From CAYPNF01 sp964411985 (GTDB lineage Bacteria > Verrucomicrobiota > Verrucomicrobiia > Limisphaerales > J093), in the NCBI GenBank assembly GCA_964411985.1, contig CAYPNF010000048.1, positions 1 through 64,000 on the forward strand: 64,000 nt of DNA, read 5' to 3'. The notes under the pieces were generated by a model. The model had not been told where the DNA came from, did no database searches, and saw nothing but the letters and a program-made list of their open reading frames with translations. Of the stretch, positions 33,496 through 43,120 are shown one piece after another (positions within the stretch are counted from its first letter, which is position 1; the number at the start of each line of letters is the position of its first letter). The position numbers and the translations under genes are program-made.

Positions 33496-34797
33496 CTATA
33501 GCAGATTAGCGGCCAGCTCCGCGAGCTCGGATCGCTCTCCCTTCTGCAGTTCCACGTGGGCGGCAATGGGTTGATCTCGGAATTTGCTGACGATGTAGTT
33601 GAAACCGTTTGAGGCTGAATCCACGTAGGGATTGTCAATTTGGTAAGGGTCCCCGGTGAAGACGATCTTGGTGCCCTGGCCGACCCGCGTCAGGATGGTT
33701 TTCAGTTCCAGGGGCGTGAGGTTCTGGGCCTCATCGATGATCATGAATTGGTGCGCGATGCTGCGCCCCCGGATATAGCTGAGGGCTTCCACCACGATCG
33801 CTCCTGACCTCATGAGATCCCCGCCGCGGCGGCTTTCGTTGCCCATGTTCAGATCGCTTAACAGCTCCAGCGCGTCGTGGATGGGTTGCATCCACGGGTT
33901 AAGCTTCTCCTCCAGGGTTCCTGGAAGGAATCCGATTTCCCTCCCCACACTGACGGTGGGGCGCGCCACCACGACCCTTCGGAATTCGCGGTCCACGATG
34001 GTGCGTTTGAGCCCGGCTGCCATGGCCAGCAAGGTTTTTCCCGTTCCAGCCTTGCCCATGAGGGTCACCAGCTTGACGCGATCATCCAGGAGCGCGTCGA
34101 GCGCGAAGTGCTGTTCTCGGTTGCGGGGCTTGATGCCCCAAACGCCGTCCCGTGAATCCATGATGGAGACGAGCTTCTTTCCTGAGCCATCCACCTTGGC
34201 AAGCGCGGTGCGTTTAGCATTACCCTCCTCCATCAGGGTGCAGTATTCGTTCGGATTATACAGGCCATCGAGCTCGAGTTCCCCGTCCCCACGAAACGCG
34301 AGGATTTTGTCCGCCGAGATGGTTTTTTCGAACATCCCGGAGTACAGATCCTTGAGCTGGATGCGGTCGGTTTCGTAGTCCTCCGCCGCCAAGCCCAGCA
34401 CATCCGCTTTGATGCGCAGGTTGATGTCTTTGGTGACCAGGATGGCGGGGATGTCCGGCTCCAGGCGTTTGACTGCCAGCGCAGCCGTGAGAATCCGGTT
34501 GTCGGCCGATTTGCCGTTGGCAATGGAGGGTTCCTCTCCGGTGGGCCTGTGGAACAGGATGCGCAAACTTCCGCCATTGGGCAGGCAGACTCCTTCGCTG
34601 AGGCGCCCTTTTCCTCGGAAGCCGTCCAGCATCCGCGAAACCGAACGCGCATGTTGGCCAAGCTCGCTCCCTTCCCGCTTGAAATGATCGATTTCTTCAA
34701 TGACCTCAATCGGGAGCAGCACGCGATTCTCCTCAAAGCTCAGGAGTGAGTTGGGATCGTGCAGGAGGACGTTGGTGTCGAGGATGAAATTCTTCAT
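33496..34797 (-). CDS. PhoH-like ATPase with N-terminal PIN domain (PhoH2 type)
   Basis: The 433-residue protein starts at the ATG at 34797 (MKNFILDTNVLLHDP), the first strand of a PIN ribonuclease domain with Asp7 as first metal ligand. The PhoH NTPase half has Walker A GKAGTGKTLL near 240-250 and Walker B FMIIDEAQNLTP near 350, followed by TRVGQGTKIVFTGDP. PhoH2 proteins act as RNA helicase and ribonuclease; in actinobacteria they form a toxin-antitoxin pair with a small upstream gene. Here the upstream partner overlapping by 4 bp is a GST-like gene, an unusual neighbour. Domain assignment is firm. Confidence 0.92.
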   Translation of the reverse strand: MKNFILDTNVLLHDPNSLLSFEENRVLLPIEVIEEIDHFKREGSELGQHARSVSRMLDGFRGKGRLSEGVCLPNGGSLRILFHRPTGEEPSIANGKSADNRILTAALAVKRLEPDIPAILVTKDINLRIKADVLGLAAEDYETDRIQLKDLYSGMFEKTISADKILAFRGDGELELDGLYNPNEYCTLMEEGNAKRTALAKVDGSGKKLVSIMDSRDGVWGIKPRNREQHFALDALLDDRVKLVTLMGKAGTGKTLLAMAAGLKRTIVDREFRRVVVARPTVSVGREIGFLPGTLEEKLNPWMQPIHDALELLSDLNMGNESRRGGDLMRSGAIVVEALSYIRGRSIAHQFMIIDEAQNLTPLELKTILTRVGQGTKIVFTGDPYQIDNPYVDSASNGFNYIVSKFRDQPIAAHVELQKGERSELAELAANLL

Positions 34798-35459
34798 GCG
34801 AGTTGCCGCAGCGTGATCTTGCTCATCTTCCGGTACCATTCTCCCAGCCGCCCGTGGGCGGCGGGAAGCTCGTAATGTCCGGAGTAGAGGAAATTGGCGA
34901 GCATGCCATAGAGGTCGAAGTCCACAAACAACGGCCGTTCTCCCAGTAGATAAGGTCGGTGAAAGAGCATTTCCTCGCAGGGAACGAGGAGCCGAGTCAG
35001 TTGTTCCAGGAGTTGCGGTTGCTGGGTCTTCCACTGGTCCAGGCAGCCCTTGCCGAACTTCCGCTCCTTGTGCCGCAGAAAGGGAAGCCAGTCGGCTTTC
35101 GGGACATTCTGCTGATAGTAGATGTCGTTGAGTTTGAAACCGGTTCCCTCAATATCGTTTTCAAAATAACGCCAGAGTAGCATCTGAACTCCGCTCCATT
35201 CGTGGGGAAAAAGCCCCAGCTTGAGCTTCTCATCCAGGTATTTGGCGATCACTTGGGAGTCCTCGCCGGTTTCAAAGACCACCGTGGATCCGTCCTTGAG
35301 GAGCGGCACCTGATAATACCTCTGGGTGCTCAACTTCCAGACGAGCGACCGGTCCCCGTTCGGGACATTGACGCACCGAAACTTGGCGCCGCTGAACTCC
35401 AAGAGTCGCCGCTGGGCCAGGCAATAGGGACTGTAGGGGATTTGGTATAACTCGATCAT
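34794..35459 (-). CDS. Glutathione S-transferase-like protein
   Basis: The 221-residue protein from the ATG at 35459 has the thioredoxin-like N-terminal GST domain: ELYQIPYSPYCLAQRRLLEF with Cys13 near the catalytic position, then YYQVPLLKDGSTVVFETGEDSQ, in which the Val-Pro is the expected cis-Pro glutathione contact. An all-helical C-terminal domain follows (about 95-220), ending HGRLGEWYRKMSKITLRQLA. The TGA overlaps the ATG of the phoH-like gene (ATGA), so translation of the two is coupled. Reaction unknown. Confidence 0.8.
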   Translation of the reverse strand: MIELYQIPYSPYCLAQRRLLEFSGAKFRCVNVPNGDRSLVWKLSTQRYYQVPLLKDGSTVVFETGEDSQVIAKYLDEKLKLGLFPHEWSGVQMLLWRYFENDIEGTGFKLNDIYYQQNVPKADWLPFLRHKERKFGKGCLDQWKTQQPQLLEQLTRLLVPCEEMLFHRPYLLGERPLFVDFDLYGMLANFLYSGHYELPAAHGRLGEWYRKMSKITLRQLA

Positions 35460-35779
35460 GGCACGATGGGAGTAAAAGGGGAAAAACGGCCGTGAAGTCG
35501 GCGAGATGTGCATGCAAGCCAGCCTCGCAGGGTGACTCCCTGCTGTCGCGGGCGCTGCCGCCACGTTTCCACTGCAAATCGCCTTCTCACCTTCCGCCGA
35601 CACCGACGGCGCAAACTTCAGCTTTGACCGTCGATCGAATGACCTTCACACTAACACTCCGTCAAACAGAGTAAAGCTGCAACCAGTGGGATTTGCGCAG
35701 TCTCCGCCGCGGACGCCGAGGCTGACGGAGTCGCATGCTTCCAAGCGGTGCAGAACCTGGATCAGGGTGGGGAGAGTCG
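35460..35779. other. Divergent promoter region, no gene seen
   Basis: The interval separates the divergent GST-like and GT4 genes. It contains no credible open frame; candidates lack start sites and domains. A TTTGACCGTCGATCGAATGAC segment near 35623 could be part of a promoter but gives no clear -10. Confidence 0.4.
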
Positions 35780-37012
35780 GTGAAGATCGCTTTCCTCACG
35801 CACGAGCCGTTTTACCCGCCTTCCGGTGGCGGGTCAGCCGAGGCCGTCTATTTGGTGCAGGAACTGGTGCGGCGAGGACACCGTGTTTGTGTCTATGGGC
35901 CGACGGTCGAGAATCCTGATCAGGTGCGTCGGGACTTTCGGATCGACTTGGCCCCTTTTTGCCTGTGGAAAATGGGCCGTTATGCTCGATTGAGGACGCT
36001 CAAGTACCTTGCCTACCCGCTGGCCTTGGAAAGACATGTCCTTCGCGCGTCCATGGGCAATCCCTTCGACCTGGTGCTTTCGCAGCACGCCATTTCCTCC
36101 GTCGCAGCCGGTCGCCTGAAAAGGAAACTCCGGGTTCCGGTGGTGATGAACTACCTGGATTATCTGACCGGGTTCATGGAGACCTGGCCTCGTTGGAAGA
36201 TGCCCTCAACGGCGTTGTCTTTGCTAAAGCGGTTCGAGTTGGAAACACCACAGCGATACAATGCAGATGGGGTGATGACCGTGTCGGACGTATTGGCGGA
36301 CCTCTTCGCCGGGAAGGGCTATCCGCGTGAGCGGCTGCGGCCCATCTACTACGGGTACGATGCGGATCTGTTTCGCTGGAAACCAGCGCAGCTGTCTGCG
36401 TCGGACGAAGCTCCCGTGGTGGTGATGCATGGGTCGCTGGATCATCATCACCTCGGAAGGGTGGCGGTGGATGCGGTAGCGCGGGTGAGCGGATCCCGGC
36501 CTGAAACGCGCTTCCGGTTCGTGGGGAAGGAGACCGACGCGCTACGCTCCTTTCGGGACCGGTTGCGGGTCGCGGCGCCGCGGGCGGTGGTGGAATGCAC
36601 CGGTTTTGTTCCTTACGCACAGGTGGCGGAGCATCTCGCTCGCGCTTCCGTGGGAATGGTCCCCTACGAGGAGTCGTCGGGCACGCACTGCGCTTTTGTG
36701 GCGAAGATGGTGGAGTATCTCGGCATGGGCCTGCCGGTGGCAAGCACCCCGCTGGAGAGTGTACGCCGCTACTTTGCCGACGAACCGCTGGTGCGGTTCT
36801 CCCGGTTCGAGGGCAAGGAACTGGGTGCGATGATCCTCGGCTGGCTCGCCGAGCCTCCCGGTCGGCGCCAGGAGCTGGGACCGGTCGCCAGTGAGCGGGT
36901 GCGCCAAGCCCTGGATTGGCGGGTCCTCTGCTCCCGAGCGGTGGACTTCGTGGAGGAAGTCGCCAGAACCCAGGACGCGGCAGGCCGGCCACCACGAACT
37001 CATTGCACCTGA
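35780..37012 (+). CDS. Family 4 glycosyltransferase (GT-B)
   Basis: I start at GTG 35780 because a good ribosome binding site (GGGGAGAG) lies just upstream and the protein then opens with VKIAFLTHEPFYPPSGGGSA, the canonical GT4 N-terminus with the donor-side Gly-rich loop. The 410-residue protein has the C-terminal donor-binding domain with HGSLDHHH, CTGFVPYAQVAEHLARASVGMVPYEES, and EYLGMGLPVASTPLESV, where Glu is the usual GT4 acid/base pair partner. It transfers a sugar, probably to a surface glycan. Its 3' end overlaps the convergent protease gene by 13 bp. Donor and acceptor are unknown. Confidence 0.87.
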   Translation: MKIAFLTHEPFYPPSGGGSAEAVYLVQELVRRGHRVCVYGPTVENPDQVRRDFRIDLAPFCLWKMGRYARLRTLKYLAYPLALERHVLRASMGNPFDLVLSQHAISSVAAGRLKRKLRVPVVMNYLDYLTGFMETWPRWKMPSTALSLLKRFELETPQRYNADGVMTVSDVLADLFAGKGYPRERLRPIYYGYDADLFRWKPAQLSASDEAPVVVMHGSLDHHHLGRVAVDAVARVSGSRPETRFRFVGKETDALRSFRDRLRVAAPRAVVECTGFVPYAQVAEHLARASVGMVPYEESSGTHCAFVAKMVEYLGMGLPVASTPLESVRRYFADEPLVRFSRFEGKELGAMILGWLAEPPGRRQELGPVASERVRQALDWRVLCSRAVDFVEEVARTQDAAGRPPRTHCT

Positions 37013-40000
37013 ATCCGGAAGTACTCGAAAGGACGGTTCGCCCGATTTGTGCTAGAGAATTGGTTGGTGGGTGGCGTGGCAAACTGGTCCGCAGCCACCG
37101 CCTCCCAATCCGGGGAGGCTAGGTTGGTGCTGGAAAGGATGGTATACATCTTGCCAGGAGCACTCGACCAGCTCAGCAGAACGCCGTTCGTACCCTGGGG
37201 TTCCGCGGACAATCCCCTGAGCGCGGAAGCCTCATCCCTAGGGTCGGTTCCGGCGCGAAACTCCGCAAAATCGGTCATATCGTCTCCGTCTGAGTCTGTT
37301 TCGCTGGCCGAATAGATCAGGCCGTTGAAGTGCTGGATCTCCCACCAGTCGGGCAGCCCATCTCCGTCCATGTCGTCCTGCGAGAGATCGAAGCGAATGA
37401 TTTCAGCCCGTTCCCCTTCCACGTTGTGGTGATGCAGGAGCAGGAGGCCGGGGATGCGTTGACGATAATCTGCGGCGGCAGATCGGTCGATTTTGGCTAC
37501 GAGAGGCTTCCCGTCCAGGTGGAGAGGGGTTCCCCGCAGTCCCGAGGAGGAGGTTTCGACGGTGGGACGTCTTACATCGTAGGAAATCCAGCCGGTCTGG
37601 GAAACCAGCCTGGAAATGCCATAGCTGACGGCCCGGTACCGAAAGTGGGATTGATTCTCGTTCAGTCCGACCTGGCCTGCCGCTGCGGCGAGCACCATGA
37701 CGCTGTTGTTGAAAGGCGCGGCGTCCAATTCGTCCACGGCGAAGAAGTTGAGATAGCTGGCGAACTCGGCGTCCTTCCACTCTCCGTTTTCATCCAGGCC
37801 CTGTACCAGGGTGATGAACACGTCTGCGGCAGCCATATCCTCTTGCGTGTAGGCGGCGGTGTTGTTGTGCAGCGTGAAGTCAGCCAACCCGTCGTAGTTG
37901 GTGTCGATCTGCACCAGGAAAAGCACATAGCTGGGCTGGGGTGTGGGCCAGGAGGTGGCCGTGGCGAGCCCGAAAAAGACGTTGGCATTGCTGACTGCGC
38001 CAGCCTGGGCGTAGTCACTCGCCGCACCCACCGCCAGCAGGTTGGCATCGGAATGATAGATGGACAACAGGTTCTGATTGGGGAGGGTGGTGCCGAGTTC
38101 GAAGGCGGAGACCACGGCCCCCGCCTGTACGGAGTTCCCTATGATAGGAACGGTGACAAAGGCTTCCTGCTGCGCACTCAATTCCGGTCCGAGCGGGATG
38201 CGATTGGTGCTGGCCGAGAAGGAGGAGGCCGCATGCAGGGTAGCGTGGTAGGGCAGCCTCAGCACTTCGCTGCCGTGCGCGAACCAGATCAGCCCGCTGG
38301 CTTCAAAGAGAGCGTTCCTGGGTTCCTCCAGAGTATACGGGTCCGTGGAGTCGTCATGCTGCAGCCTGAAGAGGGCAGGGTCCGCACGAAAAGTCAGGGT
38401 CAACGGAACCGAGGCGTGGGGAGGCAAGGCGATGACATTCGTGGCGGGAGTCAGACTGACTCCTTGTTGGGAGACGGTTTCCCCGGTGGCGACCTGTAGC
38501 ACCACCTCGTTGGTGCCGTGGTTGGTGAGCACCACCACGCGGTTGGTCACAAAGAGACGGTCCAACACCAGAGAACCGAAAGTCAGCGCGACGTTGCCGT
38601 CGGACCCGGCAGCGACTGCCGTAATCTCGAGTTGGGCTGCCAGATCCGCTTGCACCCGTCCCGCGCCGGTCCACGATTCCGGATAGTAGAAAGAGTTGCG
38701 GTCGCGCGTACTCACGGCCGAGTTCATGATGGCTGCTTTGATCTCTTCCACACTCCAATCGGGGTGGATTTGCCGCAGGAGGGCGGCCACACCGGCCACG
38801 TGGGGTGAAGCCATGGACGTTCCGGAAAGGGTGCGCCCCAGGGTGCCTTCGCCCGAAGAAGCGGAAAGAATCGAGGTGCCTGGCGCCACCACTTCCGGCT
38901 TCAGATACTGCGCCAGCCCGACCGGACCCCGGGAACTGTCCGCTGACAAGCTATCCCGAAGGGCGCGTCGCATCACCTTCAAGGTCGAGTCCAGGCGGAT
39001 CGTGAGGGGATCTTCGAGGTGGATCTTCAGCAACAAACCATCGGCTTTCGAGACCATGACGCCTGGGATGGTGATGGTGCTACTCGTGCCTCCCATGACG
39101 ATTGGATCTTCCAGGTTGTTGTTGACCATAACCACCGCGATGGCCCCCGCATCCTGGGCTCGCTGAATCTTGTCCACGAAAAAGCAGTTGCCCCGGTCGA
39201 TCAGGGCGATCTTGCCCTGGAGCGCAGTGGCATTGGTCAGAGTTTCACAGGCCTGGTTAGGTTCGACGTAGACGAGGGTTCCTACAATCGGGCCGGTTTT
39301 CTCCAGCGGAGCGGTGAAAGCGCCTTCTACGGCATAGTAGTTGCCCGCAATGCTCGCCGGGCTCTCGATCCGAATCGCGCTCCCCACTGTCTTGTCGATG
39401 GAATTGCCCACGGCAATGGCCCTCGAGGCGGAGCCGGGCGGTCCTGATGCGTAGAAGATATTGCCGTCATTCCCCGCGGCGCACACCACGACGCAGCCGA
39501 GTTGAGCCAGGTGGTTGACCGACACAATTTCCGGATCTTCGGGGTCGTGGGTGCCGAAGGTGGATCCCAGGGAGAGGTTCACAACGTCGAGCCGGTCGCT
39601 GAAATCAAAATCACCGTTGGGATCGGCGGCCCATTCGAGGGCGTCGACCACCAAGGCCGTGCTGCCTTCGGGCCCGAAAATCTTCAGTGCGTAAAGGAAA
39701 GCCCTCGGGGCTACCCCAGGGCCCACCATGAAGGTTCCCAAATCCAGTTCGTTGGAATACTCCCCGGTGTAGGTCGCGCCATTGGTCAATACTCCCAGGC
39801 CCGCGGCAATTCCAGCTACATGGGTCCCGTGCCCTCGCTTCGAATCCAGCGGGTCAGGATCGGGGTGAGGGATGCTGTGCCCGGGGTCGCCCGCGTTGTA
39901 GTCATCGCCCACGAAATCGTACCCCCCGATCACCTTTTCGGTGGGAAAAGTCCCAGGCTCGACACGGGTCGGATCGTTCCGTTGGTAGTCCTCCACTTTG

Positions 40001-40605
40001 CCTGAACCGCCGAAGTCAGCGTGCGTATAGTCGATACCGGTGTCGATGATGCCGATCCGAAGTTTCCGGCCATCCGCTTTGGGCACACTTGGACCCCAGA
40101 TTTCGCTCGTGCCGATGAACGGCACGCTGTGGGTCAGCGAGGGGGTGTGCAGCCGAACCGGGAAGACGCTTCGAACCCCGGGCAAGGCGCTGAGGACCCT
40201 CGCCTTGTCGGTAGGCGCGGAGACGCGGATCGCGTTGACGAGCCGCATCATGTGACCGCTGACCCGGACCCCCCCAGATTCCAGCTGCGCCTGTAACGAG
40301 GCGTGTTCTGCCATCAGCTGGGCGCCTCGCCGCTTGGTTTCCGCCGCAAGGGTCAGGTCTTTCAGGTTTACCCTCGCCCTGCCCACCGTCTGGGCCAAGG
40401 GGGCGCTCTCCAGAATCAGGTAGTGCTCCTCGGTTCCCCCAACGGCAGGGCTGGATCGGAGGGGTGCGGGCAGAGCTCCAGCCCCGATTGCCAGAGGCAC
40501 ATCAAGGGAGGCCAGAAGAAGGAGGAGGATCCCGCCGCACTGGGAGGCAGCGTAGACACGGTTTCGGAAGTTGTGATCGCTCAGGCCCTTTGAGTTGGCG
40601 GACAT
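37000..40605 (-). CDS. Large exported subtilisin-like serine protease with PA domain
   Basis: The 1201-residue protein (ATG at 40605) has a signal peptide (about 18-45), an inhibitor-type propeptide (about 95-165), and the S8 triad: Asp in GIIDTGIDYTHADFGG near 188, His in GHGTHVAGIAAG near 257, Ser in GTSMASPHVAGVAALL near 595. A PA (protease-associated) insert sits at about 420-520. Following the catalytic domain are Ig/Fn3-like beta-domains. Residues about 1080-1115 hold calcium-type repeats (DMDGDGLPDWWE, DSDGDDMTDFAEF), then a beta module ending FEYFRIQVQ. It probably digests proteins at or outside the outer membrane. Confidence 0.93.
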   Translation of the reverse strand: MSANSKGLSDHNFRNRVYAASQCGGILLLLLASLDVPLAIGAGALPAPLRSSPAVGGTEEHYLILESAPLAQTVGRARVNLKDLTLAAETKRRGAQLMAEHASLQAQLESGGVRVSGHMMRLVNAIRVSAPTDKARVLSALPGVRSVFPVRLHTPSLTHSVPFIGTSEIWGPSVPKADGRKLRIGIIDTGIDYTHADFGGSGKVEDYQRNDPTRVEPGTFPTEKVIGGYDFVGDDYNAGDPGHSIPHPDPDPLDSKRGHGTHVAGIAAGLGVLTNGATYTGEYSNELDLGTFMVGPGVAPRAFLYALKIFGPEGSTALVVDALEWAADPNGDFDFSDRLDVVNLSLGSTFGTHDPEDPEIVSVNHLAQLGCVVVCAAGNDGNIFYASGPPGSASRAIAVGNSIDKTVGSAIRIESPASIAGNYYAVEGAFTAPLEKTGPIVGTLVYVEPNQACETLTNATALQGKIALIDRGNCFFVDKIQRAQDAGAIAVVMVNNNLEDPIVMGGTSSTITIPGVMVSKADGLLLKIHLEDPLTIRLDSTLKVMRRALRDSLSADSSRGPVGLAQYLKPEVVAPGTSILSASSGEGTLGRTLSGTSMASPHVAGVAALLRQIHPDWSVEEIKAAIMNSAVSTRDRNSFYYPESWTGAGRVQADLAAQLEITAVAAGSDGNVALTFGSLVLDRLFVTNRVVVLTNHGTNEVVLQVATGETVSQQGVSLTPATNVIALPPHASVPLTLTFRADPALFRLQHDDSTDPYTLEEPRNALFEASGLIWFAHGSEVLRLPYHATLHAASSFSASTNRIPLGPELSAQQEAFVTVPIIGNSVQAGAVVSAFELGTTLPNQNLLSIYHSDANLLAVGAASDYAQAGAVSNANVFFGLATATSWPTPQPSYVLFLVQIDTNYDGLADFTLHNNTAAYTQEDMAAADVFITLVQGLDENGEWKDAEFASYLNFFAVDELDAAPFNNSVMVLAAAAGQVGLNENQSHFRYRAVSYGISRLVSQTGWISYDVRRPTVETSSSGLRGTPLHLDGKPLVAKIDRSAAADYRQRIPGLLLLHHHNVEGERAEIIRFDLSQDDMDGDGLPDWWEIQHFNGLIYSASETDSDGDDMTDFAEFRAGTDPRDEASALRGLSAEPQGTNGVLLSWSSAPGKMYTILSSTNLASPDWEAVAADQFATPPTNQFSSTNRANRPFEYFRIQVQ

Positions 40606-40753
40606 AACAACGTGATTTGCCCGGGAATAACGGGCTCCTGCCAAGTGACTACAGCCTCACCATCTCATCGGCAGCAGGAAATGTCCAGCTAACAGACTGC
40701 ACCGCTGGCCCTTCGGGCTTGCTTCTGCTTGGGATGCGGTGCACCCTGCGCTC

Positions 40754-41731
40754 ATGAAACCTCACCCAAGCACGTTCCAGCTCGCGCTCGCCGGTCTTCT
40801 TTTGGCGGTCTCCTGCAACTCGGTTCAGGCGGCCGATGTGGCTGGGTACTCAGTGCTGAAGGGGCAATTTCTCTACCAGGTTGACGAAACCACCCTCCTG
40901 CCGGATGAAGATTTGGGGATCAGTATTCTGGCCTCAGTGGACCTGACGGATTACGACCTGGCGACGGGCGCCACCCTCACACTGCCCGATGGGGAGGAGG
41001 TGTCCATGGACAACGCTAGCCTGTCTTGGGATTACCTCGATTACGGCTTTTCCACTTTTTCCAGCCTGAATACCGACTATGGGTGGGGCTCATACACGAT
41101 TCGATTCACGACCGTCAACGATGGCGGCTTCTCCTGTCCCCTTTCCTTTCCTTCCACACCCCTGCCCCCGCTGCCGCGGCTTCTGAATTTCCGTGAGCTG
41201 CAGACGGTGGATGCGAGCAAACCCTTGACGTTGCAGTGGGATTTCTCTGCGCCCCCCTCTTCAAACGACTTCATTCAGGTGTACATCGACCGGGGCCATG
41301 GCGATGCCTTCTCCACTCCTGGCTACGGCGAGGAGGGGGCTCTGGAGATCAGCGCCCGCTCCGTGACCGTGCCGGCAGGGTCGATGTTGCCAGGCTACTT
41401 CTACAACGTAAATATCGAGATCACCCGGCTGGCTTTCACCAACACCACCAGTTACCCCTCCGCTCCCGGCCTGACCGGCACCTTCAGCTCCACCGCCGCC
41501 TCGCTTGCGACGCTCCTGCAGCCCATTTTTCAGATTCCTTCCGTTCCCACGAACGGCGTGCTGACGCTTCAGGCGGCGGTGGAACCTAACACCACCATCG
41601 TGCTCCAGGGGTCGGCGGATTTCTCAAATTGGCATAATTTTGCCACCAATTCGGTGACCACGAATCAGGTGGCGTTCGCTGTGCCTGTGGAGGGGACCGC
41701 ATACCGTTTCTACCGGGTCCTCCAGAAGTAA
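40754..41731 (+). CDS. Secreted hypothetical protein
   Basis: The 325-residue protein from the ATG at 40754 (an upstream GTG at 40739 is less likely) has a signal peptide (hydrophobic LALAGLLLAVSC, cleavage near SVQAAD, residue 28). Cys22 or a nearby residue might make it a lipoprotein, but the box is poor. Beta-rich segments follow, such as GYSVLKGQFLYQVDETTL and LTLQWDFSAPPSSNDFIQVYI. The end (PNTTIVLQGSADFSNWHNFA ... YRFYRVLQK) is the same C-terminal beta module as in the kelch and protease genes. I recognise no family. Confidence 0.65.
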   Translation: MKPHPSTFQLALAGLLLAVSCNSVQAADVAGYSVLKGQFLYQVDETTLLPDEDLGISILASVDLTDYDLATGATLTLPDGEEVSMDNASLSWDYLDYGFSTFSSLNTDYGWGSYTIRFTTVNDGGFSCPLSFPSTPLPPLPRLLNFRELQTVDASKPLTLQWDFSAPPSSNDFIQVYIDRGHGDAFSTPGYGEEGALEISARSVTVPAGSMLPGYFYNVNIEITRLAFTNTTSYPSAPGLTGTFSSTAASLATLLQPIFQIPSVPTNGVLTLQAAVEPNTTIVLQGSADFSNWHNFATNSVTTNQVAFAVPVEGTAYRFYRVLQK

Positions 41732-41777
41732 CGCAGGTTTTCCTTGCCCGCAGGGCCATTCCGGATAGTGATAGGGC

Positions 41778-43076
41778 ATGCGTTTTGCCTGTTTCCTGGG
41801 TTTGCTGGTGCTCGCCAGCAACACGGTCGCTGACGACCTCAACTGGCCTCAATTCCGGGGGCCGCGCGGCGATGGCACTTCGATCTCGAAGGGCTTGCCG
41901 GTCCGCTGGAGCGAAACGGAGAATGTCCGCTGGAAGACCGCGGTTCATGGCCGGGCTTGGTCCTCACCCGTCATCTGGGGAGATCAACTGTGGGTGACGA
42001 CCGCCTCAGAAGACGGACGGGAACTGGGTGCCGTCAGCTTGGATCTCAAGGAGGGCAAGGTTGTAAAAGACCTTCGGCTTTTTGAGGTGGAGACCCCCCA
42101 GGCGGTTCACAAGTTTAACACTCACGGTTCTCCCACTCCCGTCCTCGAAGAGGGGCGCCTCTATGTTTCCTTTGGTTCGCCTGGCCTGGCCTGCGTCGAC
42201 ACCACGACTGGGAAGGTTGTCTGGGAACGACGTGATTTTGTCTGCAACCACTATCGTGGCGCCGGCTCTTCGCCGATTCTCTACCAGAATTTGCTCATCG
42301 TGAACTTCGACGGGAGCGACCTCCAGTACATCGTGGCGCTCGACAAGCAGACGGGAAAGACGGTGTGGAAAAAGGACCGATCGATCGACTTCAAGGACCT
42401 GGATGCCGACGGGAAGCCCCAGACCGAAGGGGATTTTCGAAAGGCATTCGCCACCTGCCATGTGGCGGACCTTGGGGGGACTTGGACTTTACTGAGTCAG
42501 GGAGCCAAAGCGCTCTATGCTTACAATCCGCTTGATGGTCATGAACTATGGCGCGTTGAGGAACGAAGCAACCACTCCGGCAGCACCCGGTTGCTGGTGG
42601 CACACGGTCTTATCTTCCTGCCGAGCGGCTTTGCTGGTGGCCAGTTGCTGGCGCTGCGCCCAGGTAAGGAGGGTGAAGTGCTGGACGCCAACGCCGAGGG
42701 ACCAGCCTCAACCCAGTTGCAGGTAGTCTGGCGCACCAAACGGAACGTGCCTAAGAAACCGTCCCTCCAACTGGTGGGCGACTTGCTGTTTGGGCTCGAT
42801 GATATTGGTGTGGCAACCTGCTGGGATGCCAAAACCGGCAAAATGCACTGGAACGAGCGCGTGGGTGGAGATTACTCCGCTTCCCCCTTGGCGGCGGAGG
42901 GCCGGGTCTACTTCTTTAGCGAGTCCGGCAAGACGGTGGTGGTCGCGGCCAGTCCGGAATTCCAGAAGTTGGCCGAAAACCAAATCGGGGACGGCTTCAT
43001 GGCCTCTCCGGCCGTGTCCGGCAAGGCGCTTTTCCTTCGAAGCCGCACCCAACTGTATCGCATCGAGACCCCGTAA
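41778..43076 (+). CDS. Exported PQQ-type beta-propeller protein
   Basis: The 432-residue protein has a signal peptide (FLGLLVLASNTVA, cleavage near 18). It opens with LNWPQFRGPRGDGTSISKGLPVRW, the standard start of the verrucomicrobial and planctomycete propeller family. Blades such as CVDTTTGKVVWERRDFV, ALDKQTGKTVWKKD, AYNPLDGHELWRVEE and CWDAKTGKMHWNER show the 'TGK..W' repeat. It is a paralogue of the protein encoded at 23585-24856. Metal or cofactor ligands are not evident, so catalysis cannot be claimed. The gene ends convergent to the aminotransferase gene, with a hairpin between. Confidence 0.82.
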   Translation: MRFACFLGLLVLASNTVADDLNWPQFRGPRGDGTSISKGLPVRWSETENVRWKTAVHGRAWSSPVIWGDQLWVTTASEDGRELGAVSLDLKEGKVVKDLRLFEVETPQAVHKFNTHGSPTPVLEEGRLYVSFGSPGLACVDTTTGKVVWERRDFVCNHYRGAGSSPILYQNLLIVNFDGSDLQYIVALDKQTGKTVWKKDRSIDFKDLDADGKPQTEGDFRKAFATCHVADLGGTWTLLSQGAKALYAYNPLDGHELWRVEERSNHSGSTRLLVAHGLIFLPSGFAGGQLLALRPGKEGEVLDANAEGPASTQLQVVWRTKRNVPKKPSLQLVGDLLFGLDDIGVATCWDAKTGKMHWNERVGGDYSASPLAAEGRVYFFSESGKTVVVAASPEFQKLAENQIGDGFMASPAVSGKALFLRSRTQLYRIETP

Positions 43077-43087
43077 CGAGGCGAAAG

Positions 43088-43111
43088 GGAGGACCGGTGA
43101 ACCAGTCCTCC
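43088..43111. terminator. Hairpin between convergent genes
   Basis: GGAGGAC (43088-43094) and GTCCTCC (43105-43111) form a perfect 7-bp stem with a 10-base loop. It lies between the stops of the propeller gene (+) and the aminotransferase gene (-). There is no T run, so it is a plausible bidirectional or rho-assisted terminator only. Confidence 0.4.
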
Positions 43112-43120
43112 TAGAGGGGC

